Shown: in pieces, positions 31,548 through 43,500 of the stretch
Layout: every line of letters begins with the position of its first letter
Position numbering within the stretch: position 1 is the stretch's first letter
Assembly: GCF_032362555.1 (NCBI RefSeq)
Contig: NC_083533.1
Coordinates: 3,353,001-3,417,000 of the forward strand
Source of the DNA: Amyelois transitella
Lineage: Eukaryota; Arthropoda; Insecta; Lepidoptera; Pyralidae
Direction of reading: 5' to 3'
Length of the DNA stretch: 64,000 nucleotides
Position numbers and translations under genes: made by a program
Notes under the pieces: model-generated
Databases searched by the model: none
Seen by the model: only the letters and a program-made list of their open reading frames with translations
What the model was told of the DNA's origin: nothing

Positions 31548-31740
31548 GACCGCCCGTGACTTCGTCCGCGTGGAATCGATCCAGTGGGAACTCTGGTATA
31601 AAAAGTAGCCTATGTGTTATTCTGGTTCTTCAGCTACCTACATACCAAATTACATCGTAATCGGTTCAGTGGTATTTGCGAAACAGAGTAACTAACATCC
31701 ATACATACAAACTTTCGAATTTATAACATTAGGAGGAATA
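31548..31740 (-). mobile_element. Helitron-like unit
   Basis: GCCCGTGACTTCGTCCGCGT start, CTACATACCAAATTACATCG interior and ACTTTCGAATTTATAACATT end (reversed); same subfamily as 60994-61212. Confidence 0.65.
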
Positions 31741-31908
31741 TACAGACTTCCTACCAAATCAGTAAAAAAAAAATTGTCTGTAAATTGAGTACTATATTTT
31801 ATAATATGTACCGAAATTTGAGTAAATTTAATAACCTTGACCTTCGTATTTCCAAAAACACGCAAACGGAGTTGCGAGCTTCAACTCTTAGTAGATATAC
31901 TTAATATA

Positions 31909-32302
31909 AAATTGGGATTCCTCTTTTAGGCGATGGGCTAGCAACCTGTCACTATTGGAATCTTAATTCTATCATTATGCCAAACAGCCGAACGTGGCAT
32001 TTCAGTCTTTTGATGGCCGTTGGCTCTGTCGACCCCGCAAGGGATAAAGACGTGATTATGTATTTTTATAGTACCTATAATTTCTAGGCTAACTTTTAGT
32101 CTTATTTGGTCTTACTCTTTAGAGGAGAACTACTCCATATCTTCCCATGAATGTCGTAAAAGGCGACTAAGGGAAATGCTAATAAACTTGGGATTCTTCT
32201 TGAAGGCGCTATTATCGTAAATAAGCTATTAACTTGACACTATTTGAATCTCAATTTATAAATAATCTCACTCTCGCAATGGATATAGACGTAACTATAT
32301 GT
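31909..32302 (+). mobile_element. Two partial hairpin-SINE copies
   Basis: 31909-32066 runs from TTGGGATTCCTCTTTTAGGC to GACGTGATTATG; 32120-32302 is a diverged copy ending GACGTAACTATATGTA. Confidence 0.7.
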
Positions 32303-32491
32303 ATATGGGTCAGGCCGCGAAAATTGTCAATTGTATCACAAAAGTAACACAAGACATTTTGAGTTACCATAACACAAATGTAACCCAAAAGCAACGAACA
32401 TTTTGGGTAAAGTTCGTTTCAGATTGGTGACTAAAATAACCTTAACGAATATAAGTAAGTAACTGCAGTAAAAATGAAGTAGGTAATGAAA

Positions 32492-32744
32492 AAGTAAATA
32501 AATAAATATATACGCGACAAATTACACAGATTGAGTTAGCCTCGAAGTAAGTTCGAGACTTTTGTTACGAGATACTAACTCAACGATACTAGATATATTT
32601 TATAATAAATACTTATATAGACAAACATCCAAGACCCAGGCCAATCAGAGAAAGTTCTTTTCTCATCATGCCCTGGCCGGGAATCGAACCCGGGACCTCC
32701 GGTGACACAGACAAGCGCACTACCGCTGCGCCACAGAGGCCGTA
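32492..32744 (-). mobile_element. tRNA-derived SINE, full length
   Basis: ATATATACGCGACAAATTAC to TGCGCCACAGAGGCCGT; B box complement GGGAATCGAACCCGGG. Confidence 0.87.
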
Positions 32745-32869
32745 AAAAAGGGTTTGAATAAAAGACTTTTGTAATTTTACCAATATTTTTAATTTCAAAA
32801 ATATTATGAACACAACTAACTTTCTGTTATACTGCACATACCACTACTACTAGCAGGGAAAACTTGTAG

Positions 32870-33215
32870 AATCCCGATTATCCGAAATTCCGATTATCCG
32901 GACTCGCGTCACGGCTCCAGTACCGCGCTACTAGACATGTGGGGACAAGTTTAAACGCGCCTCCGAATGTTTACTCCCGCTCTCATCTCAAAGAAGAGAC
33001 TGACACTGAGGGTGAATGTCAAGGAACATCTCACGCAGAAGCTTTTGAAGCTCTAGAAATAGCTTTTAAGTGGTTTGAAAGACAGGAGAAATCGGATTCC
33101 TTACAGCTGTTACAACTGAAGCGCATCAGGGATTTGGCTGCAATGAAAAGATGTGATTCATTACGACAAAGATCAATAACAAGTAATTTTCAACCAAAAT
33201 TGTAAATAACATTAA
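32870..33215 (+). pseudogene. pogo/Tigger-type transposase remnant, C-terminus
   Basis: GATTATCCGAAATTCCGATT at 32876 resembles pogo-family terminal sequence. The frame 32939-33205 encodes SHAEAFEALEIAFKWFERQE and LLQLKRIRDLAAMKRCDSLR, the kind of tail seen after the DDE domain in Tigger/jerky-like proteins. The catalytic domain is absent, so it is inactive. It is nested in the inverted-repeat element. Confidence 0.6.
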
Positions 33216-34435
33216 TACATATTACAATGTCATTCATTATATTTGAACCACATATAAAAACCCCGCGTATATTTGGTTCTTTTATATCACTTGTGTACCA
33301 CAGACATTGACCAGTAAAATTAACTCATCGCGGTTTGTAAATTTGAAAATATTTTTTTAAAGTAAATAGAATACTTAGGTAAACATTTTTTTAGGGCTCT
33401 CAAATAACGCAATACCTACAACCAAAACAATTACTTATATTTTTTCTGTTTGCCTATTTTATCTGGCTGGAAGAAGCACGACGGAGAGGAATCAAACATC
33501 AATAATTATTATTTCAACGGGAGATTGTAGGTAGCACCATTTAAACTAAACGACTTTCAATTCACAGAATGTGAATGCGGCTTTACAAATCTATTGTGTT
33601 ACGCAACACGTAAATTTGTGTTACAATAACACAGAAGTAATACAAGCGTAACACATATGTCATACAAAAGCAACACAAAAGTAAAATATTTAAAATATTT
33701 TTTGGTTATAACTTGGTTATTTATTACAATTAGACGCTTATGAGCGATTCCACGCACACTTTAAAACACTTTGCATAGAAATTCGGTACAAAAATAAACA
33801 AATCTCTGTTACTTACCTTCAAAATCACAATTTTAAATTTTTTATTCAATCAGAGCAAATTATGTAACGGACTTTCAAAATGCCTCCTGTGACAAAACAA
33901 CATTGTCTGCCTTTTTTACATTTATATGTCGGTAACAGTGATGCCATATTAATACTTTGTTTTGCTATTTGGTAGTTTTAATCAAAACAATGGGTATAAA
34001 TTCGTCACACAAAAAAAAATGTAACACAAAAGTAAAACGCTTTTTTTATTTTAAACTGTCGTCAAACAAGTTATATCTGGAATTTTTGCACCGGTATTAC
34101 AGTAACAGTAGGGGCTATCATATTATTCTTCGATGGTAAACATATATTTAAGGTATACTTTACAATTTATGGAGTATATCTTCATAATGGTAGTTCGACA
34201 AAAAGCGACCAAAAGTCACACAAAAAAATTGACAATTTCGGCGGCCTTACCCATATATGTATCGACACATCCTTACAAACTTTTGAATTTATAAGTTATA
34301 TCAGTGGTCAACGGGCTGTGGGTCTGAGGGGTCAGTCACAATAAAAAAAAAAGATTTTCAGATCGTTCAAGGTGTGTCTTATCTAGTTGTCATCTTCTCT
34401 GTCAAATCCATGGTCTTTTTTTCCTAATCTGTCAA

Positions 34436-34627
34436 TTTTGACTAAGGGATATGATATGATTATTAACTTGGGATTCCATTTTTAGGCGAAGGGCTGGCAA
34501 CCTTTCACTATTTGAATCTCAATTTTATCATTAAGCCAAATAGCTAAACGTGGCCTATCAGTCTTTTCAAGACTGTTGGCTCTGTCTACCCCGCATGGGA
34601 TATAGACGTGACTGTATGTATGTATGT
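34436..34627 (+). mobile_element. Hairpin SINE, lacking the 5' head
   Basis: From GACTAAGGGATATG to GACGTGACTGTATG and (TATG)n. Confidence 0.78.
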
Positions 34628-35201
34628 CAGCTTTGTTCGTCTAAATGTCAAGTCAGAGAGTAGTGCCTGTCTATGGAGGCCGAACGGACGCAACTAGTAG
34701 GAAGGATAAACTGTTAAACGAAACTAAGATCGACAAAATATTATATTATTGACACATATTTTGTTAAAATCAAGACAAAATGTATTCCTTCATGGTTTAA
34801 ATTTAATATCTAGATGTATTTAGGATATATGACGTCAGGTGAAAACACTTCAGTGTAGTTTCTTCCGTTTACTGTTAAAGATTTATTTAAAAGTAGTGTT
34901 CACCTCGTAATAGGTTACCTACATTGAATCTTGTTTTGAAAATAAATCTCAATTTACAAACTTTAATACGACTAGCTCTTATACTATAAGCAGTACTATG
35001 CGGTCACTGGGTTAGTATTGCTATCCACCTATTGTCTAATCTGCGTGGGCGCTTCTTAGTACAGGTTCATTGTTCAAAATCAATTGACGAGGAAAGCAGA
35101 TGTACTTGATGTTGTCCGCGATTCCTCCTGCGTGAACTCATTTTTATAACAAAGGGAAGAAGAGTACCTACGGAAGATCAGTTCAAGATTACTCTTAATC
35201 G
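34628..35201. other. Intergenic DNA, nothing firmly recognised
   Basis: AT-rich; GTGTAGTTTCTTCCG near 34852 loosely recalls the LINE tail at 4366 but is too diverged to call. Confidence 0.35.
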
Positions 35202-35460
35202 ACGAGCTTACTTCCTCCTTACTTTAGTCCCGGTTGCATCCTCACCTCACTGGAGAGGAGTCCGGGGTAGGCCTTTGACCATGGATCCTAGATTGGGTGA
35301 GTCAGGTTTTTACACGAAGTGACTCCCGTCTGAACTCCGCAATCTTTGCAGGGGAATATAACCCGTATTGGATCGATCATGGTTACACATCCAGTTGCCT
35401 GAATGTGCAGGTATCCTCACGGCAGGAGCATCGGTTAGTATACAAACTAATGTTATCAAT
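35202..35460 (+). mobile_element. Family C repeat, near full length
   Basis: AGTCCCGGTTGCATCCTCAC, TTGACCATGGATCCTAGATT, GAATGTGCAGGTATCC and AGGAGCATCGGTTAGTATAC. Confidence 0.7.
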
Positions 35461-35544
35461 GTACATGACCCAGGTGGAATTTAATCAGACCCCCAAGCAA
35501 ATTTGAGAAACTATAAAATTAAATGTAAACAGCCAGTTGATTAA

Positions 35545-35802
35545 ACGCCGTGTGGTTCCCGGCACCAATAAAAAAAAGAATAGGACCACTCCATCTCGTT
35601 CCCATGGATGTCGTATAAGGCGACTAAGGGATAGGCTTATAAACTTGGGATTCTTCTTTTAGGCGATGGGCTAGCAACCTGTCACTATTTGAATCTCAAT
35701 TCTGTCATAAAGCCAAACAGCTGAATGTAATCAATCAGTCTCTTCAAGATTGTTGGCTCTGTCTACCCCGCAAGGGATATAGACGTGACTATATGAATGA
35801 AT
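35545..35802 (+). mobile_element. Hairpin SINE, full length
   Basis: CGCCGTGTGGTTCCCGGCAC to GACGTGACTATATG. Confidence 0.87.
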
Positions 35803-35982
35803 AAATGAACATTTAAACAGTCGGTTAAAGTTAAAAATACATTGTCCCTTTAACCTTTCAATGCTTTTGTCCCAATTTCCATCCGCCCACGATTCCTATA
35901 GAAATCTTATTGATATTATCTGACATACTGACATTCTATACACGATTATTGTGAATGCATTGTTGACAATGTTCAACAGACT

Positions 35983-36170
35983 TTGGTGGTCGAGCGGTTA
36001 AGGTGTCCGACTTAAAACAGCCCGTCCCAAGGTTCATTCGAGTGCTAGAGCGGTCATATGATTTACATAAATTTACGGGTATTCAGGATCAACCACACAT
36101 GTAAGTTAGAGACTTGTGTTAGAAGTTACTTGCTGAAAAATATTATAGTACCTATATAATAAACTAGCTA
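35983..36170 (+). mobile_element. tRNA-like SINE of a second type, diverged
   Basis: GGTGGTCGAGCGGTTAAGG is an A-box region of tRNA-Leu/Ser style and GTTCATTCGAGTGCT a decayed B box; the downstream AGAGACTTGTGTTAGAAGTT recalls the other SINE body. It is not a functional tRNA: the arms do not pair. Confidence 0.45.
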
Positions 36171-36420
36171 TGCCCGCGACTCCGTCCGCGTGGAAAAGTA
36201 ATTTTGGGCATCATTGAAGCTCTCAAGGGTGAATGATTTCCCCCGTTTTTTTTTTAACATTTTCCATTATTTCTTCGCTCCTAATGGTTGCAGCGTGTTG
36301 TTATATAAAGCCTTCCTCGATAAATGGTCTATTCAACGCAAAAATAATTTTCCTATTCGAACCAGTAGTTCCTGAGATTAGCGCGTTCAAACAAACAAAC
36401 TCTTCAGCTTTATAATATCA
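36171..36420 (-). mobile_element. Helitron-like unit
   Basis: CGCGACTCCGTCCGCGTGGA start region and TTCAGCTTTATAATATCA end. Confidence 0.75.
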
Positions 36421-36611
36421 CAGTAGATATAGATTTATGTCATTCTTTGAGAAAGTAAATTATTTATACCTTACTTTGCTCTGTGGCGAGATGAAATCTC
36501 AATAACAGTAACAGTTACATACAATATGTGAGTCATGACAGTGACAGATGGAAGTGACACATTATTATGCACTTTAACCACAGAATAATTATAATTATTA
36601 CCTAAGTATTG

Positions 36612-36652
36612 TGTAAAATTAAGTGACAGGATAAGTAACAGCATGATATGGA
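36612..36652 (+). mobile_element. RTE-like LINE, tiny internal fragment
   Basis: AAATTAAGTGACAGGATAAG then AACAGCATGAT matches the region encoding KLSDRIRNS. Confidence 0.5.
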
Positions 36653-36712
36653 AAAAGCTATCATTGTGTATAAAACTGACAGGACAACAATTAACGAAAT
36701 TTTAATATGTGA

Positions 36713-36968
36713 ATCATACATATAATCACGTCTACATCCCTTGCGGGTTAGACAGATCCAACAGTCTTAAAAAGACTGATAGGCCACAGCTTCAGCTATT
36801 TGGCTAAATGATAGAATTGAGATTCAAATAGAGACAGGTTGCTAGCCCATCGCCTAAAATAAATAATCTCAAGTTAGCAAGCCTATCCCTTAGTCGCCTT
36901 TTACGACATCCATGGGAAAGAGATGGAGTGGTCCTATTCTTTTTTGTATTGGTGCCGGGAACCACACG
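36713..36968 (-). mobile_element. Hairpin SINE, full length
   Basis: ATAATCACGTCTACATCCC to GGTGCCGGGAACCACACG. Confidence 0.87.
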
Positions 36969-37059
36969 AATATGAATATGTGAATCAAGATGCATAAATT
37001 GTCAGAGTTTTTGGCGGGAGCTCAAATGTTATGTTGTTTGTGCTATATTATATTATGTG

Positions 37060-37163
37060 GGTAGGCAGAGACTTGGTACTTCTTTCCACTTGCCACGATC
37101 CCTGCATACTTCCTGCGCTTCATCCACATTCATAACTCTCTTCATGCAAACCCGTCAGTTTCA
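37060..37163 (-). mobile_element. RTE-like LINE, 3' fragment
   Basis: GGTAGGCAGAGACT, CACTTGCCACGATCCCTGCA and TTCATCCACATTCATAACTC. Confidence 0.75.
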
Positions 37164-37450
37164 GTTTTCGTAGGAAACTGCTACTATTTTTACTGTTATT
37201 TTATAGACTATTAATAATTTCTGAGTGTCGATTATTCATCATTCGTGGATGAGCATGAGTGTTGAAGACTGTTACAATAATGGATTTGTGACTTTTTATG
37301 TTGTCCCAAAAACTACCAAGAAATAGCGAAGGAAAGATGAACATTTTATAACGAGGACTGACTAAAACCTAAAATAAGACTGGCAAAAATAACCTCATTA
37401 AGAAATTTGATTGCCACAAAATGACAAGAAGGAATAGGCCCTAGTTCATT

Positions 37451-37706
37451 ATCTATACTAATATTATAAAGCTGAAGAGTTTGTTTGTTTGAACGCGCTA
37501 ATCTTAGGAATTACTGGTTCTAATTGAATCAATCTTTTTGTGTTGAATAGACCATTTATCGAGGAAGGCTTTGGGCTATATAACATCATGCTGCAACTTT
37601 AAGGAGCGAAGAAATAATGGAAAATGTGAAAAATCCTTGAGGGCTTCAATGATGCCCAAAATAACTATTCCACGCGGACGAAGTCGCAGGCACAGCTAGT
37701 ATATAA
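37451..37706 (+). mobile_element. Helitron-like unit, full length
   Basis: ATCTATACTAATATTATAAA to GGACGAAGTCGCAGGCACAG then CTAGT. Confidence 0.8.
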
Positions 37707-38835
37707 TAAGCTAAGACATTTCTCTATGAAATGAGAGAGATATTTGCCTGCGTGCCATCCGTTATGTGATGCAATCGGCCTCGTAGTGGATTGGCGCCAT
37801 ATTCATAACTTATGTGAAGTATGGTCAGGGTACGGTTAGAATAAAAATTAATTCAAATTCAAACTTTTATTTGCATAATATGAGTACAACAAGGTCTTAA
37901 ATTTATATGTATACCAGATCTTTATATTTACCCTTTCGGATGTTGTAAAACATTTATTATGTATTAGTAGACATACAAACTTATACATACCTAAAGGTAC
38001 CTACTTAATATCACATTATAATTTTAAATCTAATTAGAATTGTTTAAACCTAGTATTGCACAATTTATATTTAGACATTTTTATTCAGTTATTTGTATGT
38101 TATACACACTGTGAAACCTTAAATCTTTCCCTATCATTATCTTTCATATTTCAATAATTTTTTTAACTGTTTTTCTGCAATCAAAAGACCAATGCTGTGC
38201 GTTATTGTTTTTGTCATACTAAGTAGGTACTTCTATAATTCTGTTATGTACAATAAAGTATTTTTTACTTCCACATTTGTCTCGGACTAATGTAAACTAC
38301 TTTATTTTATATAAAATAGGGTTTCATTTAGACAATGGTTTGGCATTAGCTGTGTAAATCAACTTTCTCAAGTCTCAATTTAACTAAACGTGTAGCTCCT
38401 AAGTGAATTATTACTAATTATGTCTTGGCTCTGAGAAGCGTTTTCTGTGTCAAAATTCAAAATGTCAAATTAAAAAAAAAAGAAAGCCATTTTTATTTTT
38501 TTCACCTATTTTTTTAACAAATTATCTTTACTGACTGTACATAAATACACCTGCTGCGTCGTACAATTTGTCCTTTCCAGTCATAATGGGTCAAAGTTAA
38601 ACACAAGATAAAATGCTAATGTCTGCAAACCAAACTGGGTTAACATTTAAGGCGAAAAAAACCTACATTACTCCAGTTTTATCTAGTTTATTCGAAAATT
38701 AGATACGAGCCTTATCTATTTTAATTGACGATTTGTTTGTTTTCATTATGCGGGAATTAGGTAAATGAACAATGTATTCTCTCGCCCACATTTCTATTCT
38801 AAGTTTGGATAATTGCGAAGTTATTGGAGAAAATG
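37707..38835. other. AT-rich intergenic DNA
   Basis: Contains AATTCAAATTCAAACTTTTA near 37850, a reversed LINE-tail motif; otherwise no gene or family recognised. Confidence 0.4.
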
Positions 38836-39022
38836 CTGCAGTACAGTTTGTTACTTATTGCTTCTTCGGCACTGACGCTTTGGTCGTAGTAAACTTAGTT
38901 TTCCAACCAAACCAATTCTGTGAAACCATAAGTTATTATGATTATTAAGTGATGTTTAAAATGTCCCAAAATAATGTAGGTATTAACATTTTGAATTTGA
39001 ATTGAATTTGAATTTGAGCACA
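38836..39022 (+). mobile_element. LINE 3' tail
   Basis: TTCTTCGGCACTGACGCTTT, ATTATTAAGTGATGTTTAAA and a terminal TTTGAATTTGAATTGAATTT run. Confidence 0.65.
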
Positions 39023-39941
39023 GACTTTCACGTTTTTTTATAAAAAGCAGAAGTGCAGAAGCGACGGTCTCGAAAATACTGAACGATCAATTTCAAGTGT
39101 ATAGCATAATTATGGAATTCCTAATCCTATAACAAGTAATCCATTTCCTTTTTTGAGTCGATTTGATTGCTAACTGATACACTTACGGTGAGAGAATGAT
39201 CGTGAGGAAACCTGCACATTCAGGCAACTGGAACTGGAACTGGCAACCAATATACTAAAGCACAACACTTCAGGGATCGTCAGTATTTACATGAATATAT
39301 TTTAAAGAGCCTAATTTTATTACAAAAATATTTAATCACTTAAATAAATATGGGAATTACATACTTACCAATAACCTACCGATGGTCAATTTTGCTAAAC
39401 TTCAATTATGTAAAACTATTTAAGTACTAAATAATTCTAAGATAGGTATACAAACCAAAATTAATAAGAAAATCAAACCTTAGCCCCCCCTTAATAAATT
39501 AAGGATATAGGTAAGTTATGAAAATGGAAAAATATTAAATTATTCCGATTTTTCATTAAACATTGATTAGTCAACTATTTCTCGGGTGACATTCAACTTT
39601 TTATTACATTCGAGATTTGTTTTGAAGATAGATTTCGAGATAATTCTTGCGGATAAGTTGAATTTCCATGAAAATATTGTAATTAAAATAATTAAATTGA
39701 TTTGGGTATAAAGTCAACATTGATATTTTTAGGGAGCTTTAATTTTAAAAATACTTATCACGTTTTTTAATAGACGTCGTGCCTTTTGTTTCGTAATTTC
39801 TGCAAAACTTTTGAAAAATGTAGTAATATTGAAATTGCGATTAATAGATTTATTTTGACGAAAGAAATACTATTATTTCCATTGAAAATGTAATTTATTG
39901 TTCTCTTAATGGCTTAAGAAAGTGGCTCTTGAGAAAGGCTC
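39023..39941. other. Intergenic DNA upstream of the protease
   Basis: A short reversed family C piece (CACATTCAGGCAACTGGA) lies at about 39170-39235; the rest is AT-rich and unrecognised. Confidence 0.4.
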
Positions 39942-39947
39942 TATAAA
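39942..39947 (+). promoter_or_regulatory. Possible TATA box of the serine protease gene
   Basis: TATAAA about 380 bases before the protease ATG, in otherwise repeat-poor DNA. The 5' UTR between may hold a small intron. No experimental start is known. Confidence 0.3.
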
Positions 39948-40320
39948 TAAACGTTGTTTACAATACAAAAGTGCACAAAAACAAGCATTTTTCACCTTGA
40001 CCCCAAAACATAGAAAAATAACAAAACACATTCTGTTTTCGAACTATATTAAGCACCATTTAAATAACAACCACACATTGTCCAAATCTAAAGGATTCAT
40101 CTCGAGATCAATTCTTTGACACACATTCCCATCTGCGTTTCAGATACTGACATTGTCTCCTTGTCCGGCGAAATAAAAAAAAATCGTTCGAAAGCAATAA
40201 ACTCCATTCTGATTTTGGTAGCCGCGACGTGTGAGCGTTTATGCCATGACATATTAAAAAAAAATACGTTCGTATCCGATTCCGTGTTCGATTTGAAGAG
40301 TGGAAGTGCACGAATTAAAA

Positions 40321-40590
40321 ATGAAATTTATATTTTTATTTTTTTTAGTGGCCATTGTTAAATGCGATTATTTTTTACACAGAATAAATCATATGGAATA
40401 TTATAAAAATAAAACGCGTCCGTCGAAAAAATTCGAGAGTTTTTCAACTAATTATTTTAATCAGAATTTTCTCAAACTTGATAAAGACGATAAAGTTAAG
40501 TGTGGTACGAGAACCGTTGACTTCAACCCTCGAAGGACTGGAAAGATTGTTGGAGGCACGGAAACACCTTATGGAGCATTTCCCTGGCAG
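40321..40590 (+). CDS. Serine protease exon 1 (signal peptide, pro-region, activation site)
   Basis: The ATG at 40321 is chosen because a hydrophobic signal peptide follows at once. It ends [11 protein letters not shown] in phase 0 at GTGAGT. Confidence 0.92.
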
Positions 40591-43500
40591 GTGAGTCTTA
40601 AAAAATACTATTGATAAGTGCTTATGTTTTTCAATCACTCGCATCAGTTACAGAAAATTCACAGTACGTAATCCTGTAAACATACATTTTTATAGCTTTG
40701 CTTGAAGAACTTTTTGACCGTGGCCTTTCCTGCGGCTTCAGCTAAGGAAAGCTTCTTAAAATACTATTTTTAGTTTTTAAATAGAAAAGTGAAAAGACTA
40801 ATCAAAAAAGTATTTAAGTCATGTTAGCAGTTCAATATCTGCTTAAAAAAATTGTGTTTGAATGTTTTCATTACAACCTAGGCACTGGCTCAACCTACTC
40901 TCATAACGGGTGGCTTTTCAAACTCTATGCATAATTACCATCAAGTCGCTGCCAACATACTCAAACTTAACTAATTATTCATACAAAGAAAAAAAACCTT
41001 ACATAACCTGTGTTTAAATGACACACAAATGCGCGCCAAAACAAAAGCGCGCGTTCTGCAAATTTGACGGCGCGCCATTTTGAAATTATCCTTTGTATTT
41101 GTAATTTGAAGGTAATTGGCCACTTTCGCCTGCTTCTACGAAATCGATTTTCCTTTGTTTTCAATGTTCTTTCGCAACTCTTGCACTAGTATAGGTGAGC
41201 ACATACTCTACATCCATTTTTTTCATTCATACTCTGGTCTCATTGCGCCAAAGAGCTGTCGAGAAAGATGAAAGTTAGGAGAGAAAGAAAGAGTTTAGGT
41301 TAAATAAACTAATTACATAACTACTATACTCGTTGTACAAATTCTTTGGTATAAAACCAGTAAATCATAAACCCACCCACAAACAATATTGAGCAACTTA
41401 ATGATTATGCACCTATAAATGCATATTGCAACATGAACTCGACAAAACTGTACAATCTGTCGTTTTGGCACCGACATTATGGGTATGATTGATAATTGTA
41501 TGTTTTGTATTTAAATGATTTTGATTGCGATATGACGGTGTCTCTGGCGCAGTGGAAAGTTCTTGTCACTGAGTCATAAAGGTCCTGAAAACCCTTACTC
41601 GTAAATATATAGGTAACCCTCGAAAAAGGTTAATGCGAAAGTAACTCTGTCTTTAGAACGAAATCTTTCATTTTAGTACTCTGTCATTTCGCAAACCTGT
41701 CATTTTGATAAATCTGTCTTTTTAATAATCGGGCAATTTGTGACAAATTACAAAAAATTGGCGATTTACAAATCTGGCATTTTGAATTTTTGACGTTCTC
41801 TTATCAAACAGTTCGATCGTTTTGTTAAAGATTGGCCTTTACAGATTACCTACCTAAGGTTCAAACGTTTATCTACATTAAATAAACACATTTCTTTGCA
41901 AGTCAGAGCCAACAGTAGTTACTACACAAAATCTTAATGTTATTAATGTAAGTGATTATAATAAATTTGACAAAGATTCAAATTGCTCGAGAAATAAAAC
42001 ATCTTTTAGGTATAATTAACATTATTAACGGTTGACAAAATTAATTGATGGACTTTGCTTAATCAGGCGCATCAATCAATATACAGCTGAACGTGGCCTT
42101 ACATTCTTTTCGAGATTGTTCGGGCTCTGTCTACCCCATTAGGGATAAAGACGTGACTATATTATGATGTTTAGGTACCATTGTGCCGTGTGGTTCCCGG
42201 AACCAATACAAAAAAGGATAGGACCCCTCCATCTGTTTCCCATGGATGTCGTAAAAGGCGACTAAGGGATAGGCTTACAAACATGGGATTCTTTTTTAGG
42301 CGACAGGCTAGCAACCTGTCACTATTTGAATCTCAATTCTATCATTAAGCCAAATAGCTGAACGTGGCCTTTCAGTCTTTTCAAGACCGTTGGCTCTGTC
42401 TACCCCGTAAGGGATATAGACGTGATGATATGTATGTATGATGTAATTTCAGGTGGAGATACAAATGTTGGACCCTGACAAGTTGTCATTTGAACACCAC
42501 TGTGGGGGCGCTGTCATCGCAGAGCGGCTAGTGCTGTCTGCTGCCCACTGCTTCGATAAAGTGAGTCCTTTGAGCTTAGATGAGTACTTATACTTTAGGA
42601 ATTTATACTTTTCTGTATCACATACATACATACATATGGTCACGTCTATATCCCTTGCGGGGTAGACAGAGCCGACAGTCTTGAAAAGATTGAATTTTTT
42701 GTATCAATTTTATAATAATGGCAAATATGGAATTTATTTTCATAATAGGATACTATATTGTATCTTGGGTAGCTACTAGGTATCTCTGAATAACCTCCAC
42801 AAATCCAATTATGGCACTTTTTATTTTTAAGTGCCGTGTGGTTCCCGGCACCAGTACAAAAAAGAATAGGACCACTCCATCTCTTTCCTATGGATGTCGT
42901 AAAAGGCGACTAAGGGATAGGCTTACAAACTTGGGATTCTTTTTTTAGGCGATGGGCTAGCAACCTGTCACTATTTGAATCTCAATTCTATCATTATGCC
43001 AAATAGCTGAGCGTGGCTTATCAGTCTTTTCAAGAATCTTGGCTCTGTCTACCCCACAAGGGATATAGACGTGACCATATTTTTTTAAGCAACTGCTGAA
43101 AAGCAGCGTCATGACCATGTCATGACATAAAGCTGAGTGGAACCTTCTTGGTAGCATATCTATAAGTTAGATAAAATTTTTAGGTTATTTTTTAGAAATT
43201 TAGTTAAATCATGATGGACACTCAAAATAATACATACTCTTGCTCCCAGCAACCGTTACACTTGGAGCATATCAGGCTGGTGGTCGGAGAACATCGTCTG
43301 AAGCTGCAGGACAAGCACGAGAACAGATTCCTGGCGGAGAAGGTGGTTCCTCATCCAGAGTTTAGAAAGAGTGAGTACCGTCAAGTTCAGAAACATTTCA
43401 CTGATAAAATCGATAAGATACATACCTATATGCATGCTTACATAAGTATAGTCACGTCTATATCCCTTGTGGGGTAAATAGAGCCAATAGTCTTAATACG

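Larger units (their letters stand above)
32304..34257. mobile_element. DNA transposon-like element with terminal inverted repeats and subterminal CACAAAAGTAACA arrays
   Basis: The left end TATGGGTCAGGCCGCGAAAA (32304) mirrors the right end (complement TATGGGTAAGGCCGCCGAAA, ending 34257); the symmetry extends to ATTGTCAATT. TATATGTA flanks both sides, a possible 8-base target duplication, although the left flank is a SINE tail. Words of the form ACACAAAAGTAACA recur near both ends. A tRNA-SINE and a transposase remnant are nested inside. No intact transposase of its own is seen. Confidence 0.6.

Noticed and set aside
35983..36060. tRNA-Leu-like gene
   Set aside because: Stems are broken and the B box is degenerate; more likely a SINE head.
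36804..36995. Small protein reading [20 protein letters not shown] and its many relatives across the window
   Set aside because: These frames are translations of the hairpin SINE and recur in every copy; they are not genes.
40300..40320. Upstream GTG start for the protease
   Set aside because: The ATG at 40321 directly precedes the hydrophobic signal peptide; a GTG start would put charged residues in front of it.
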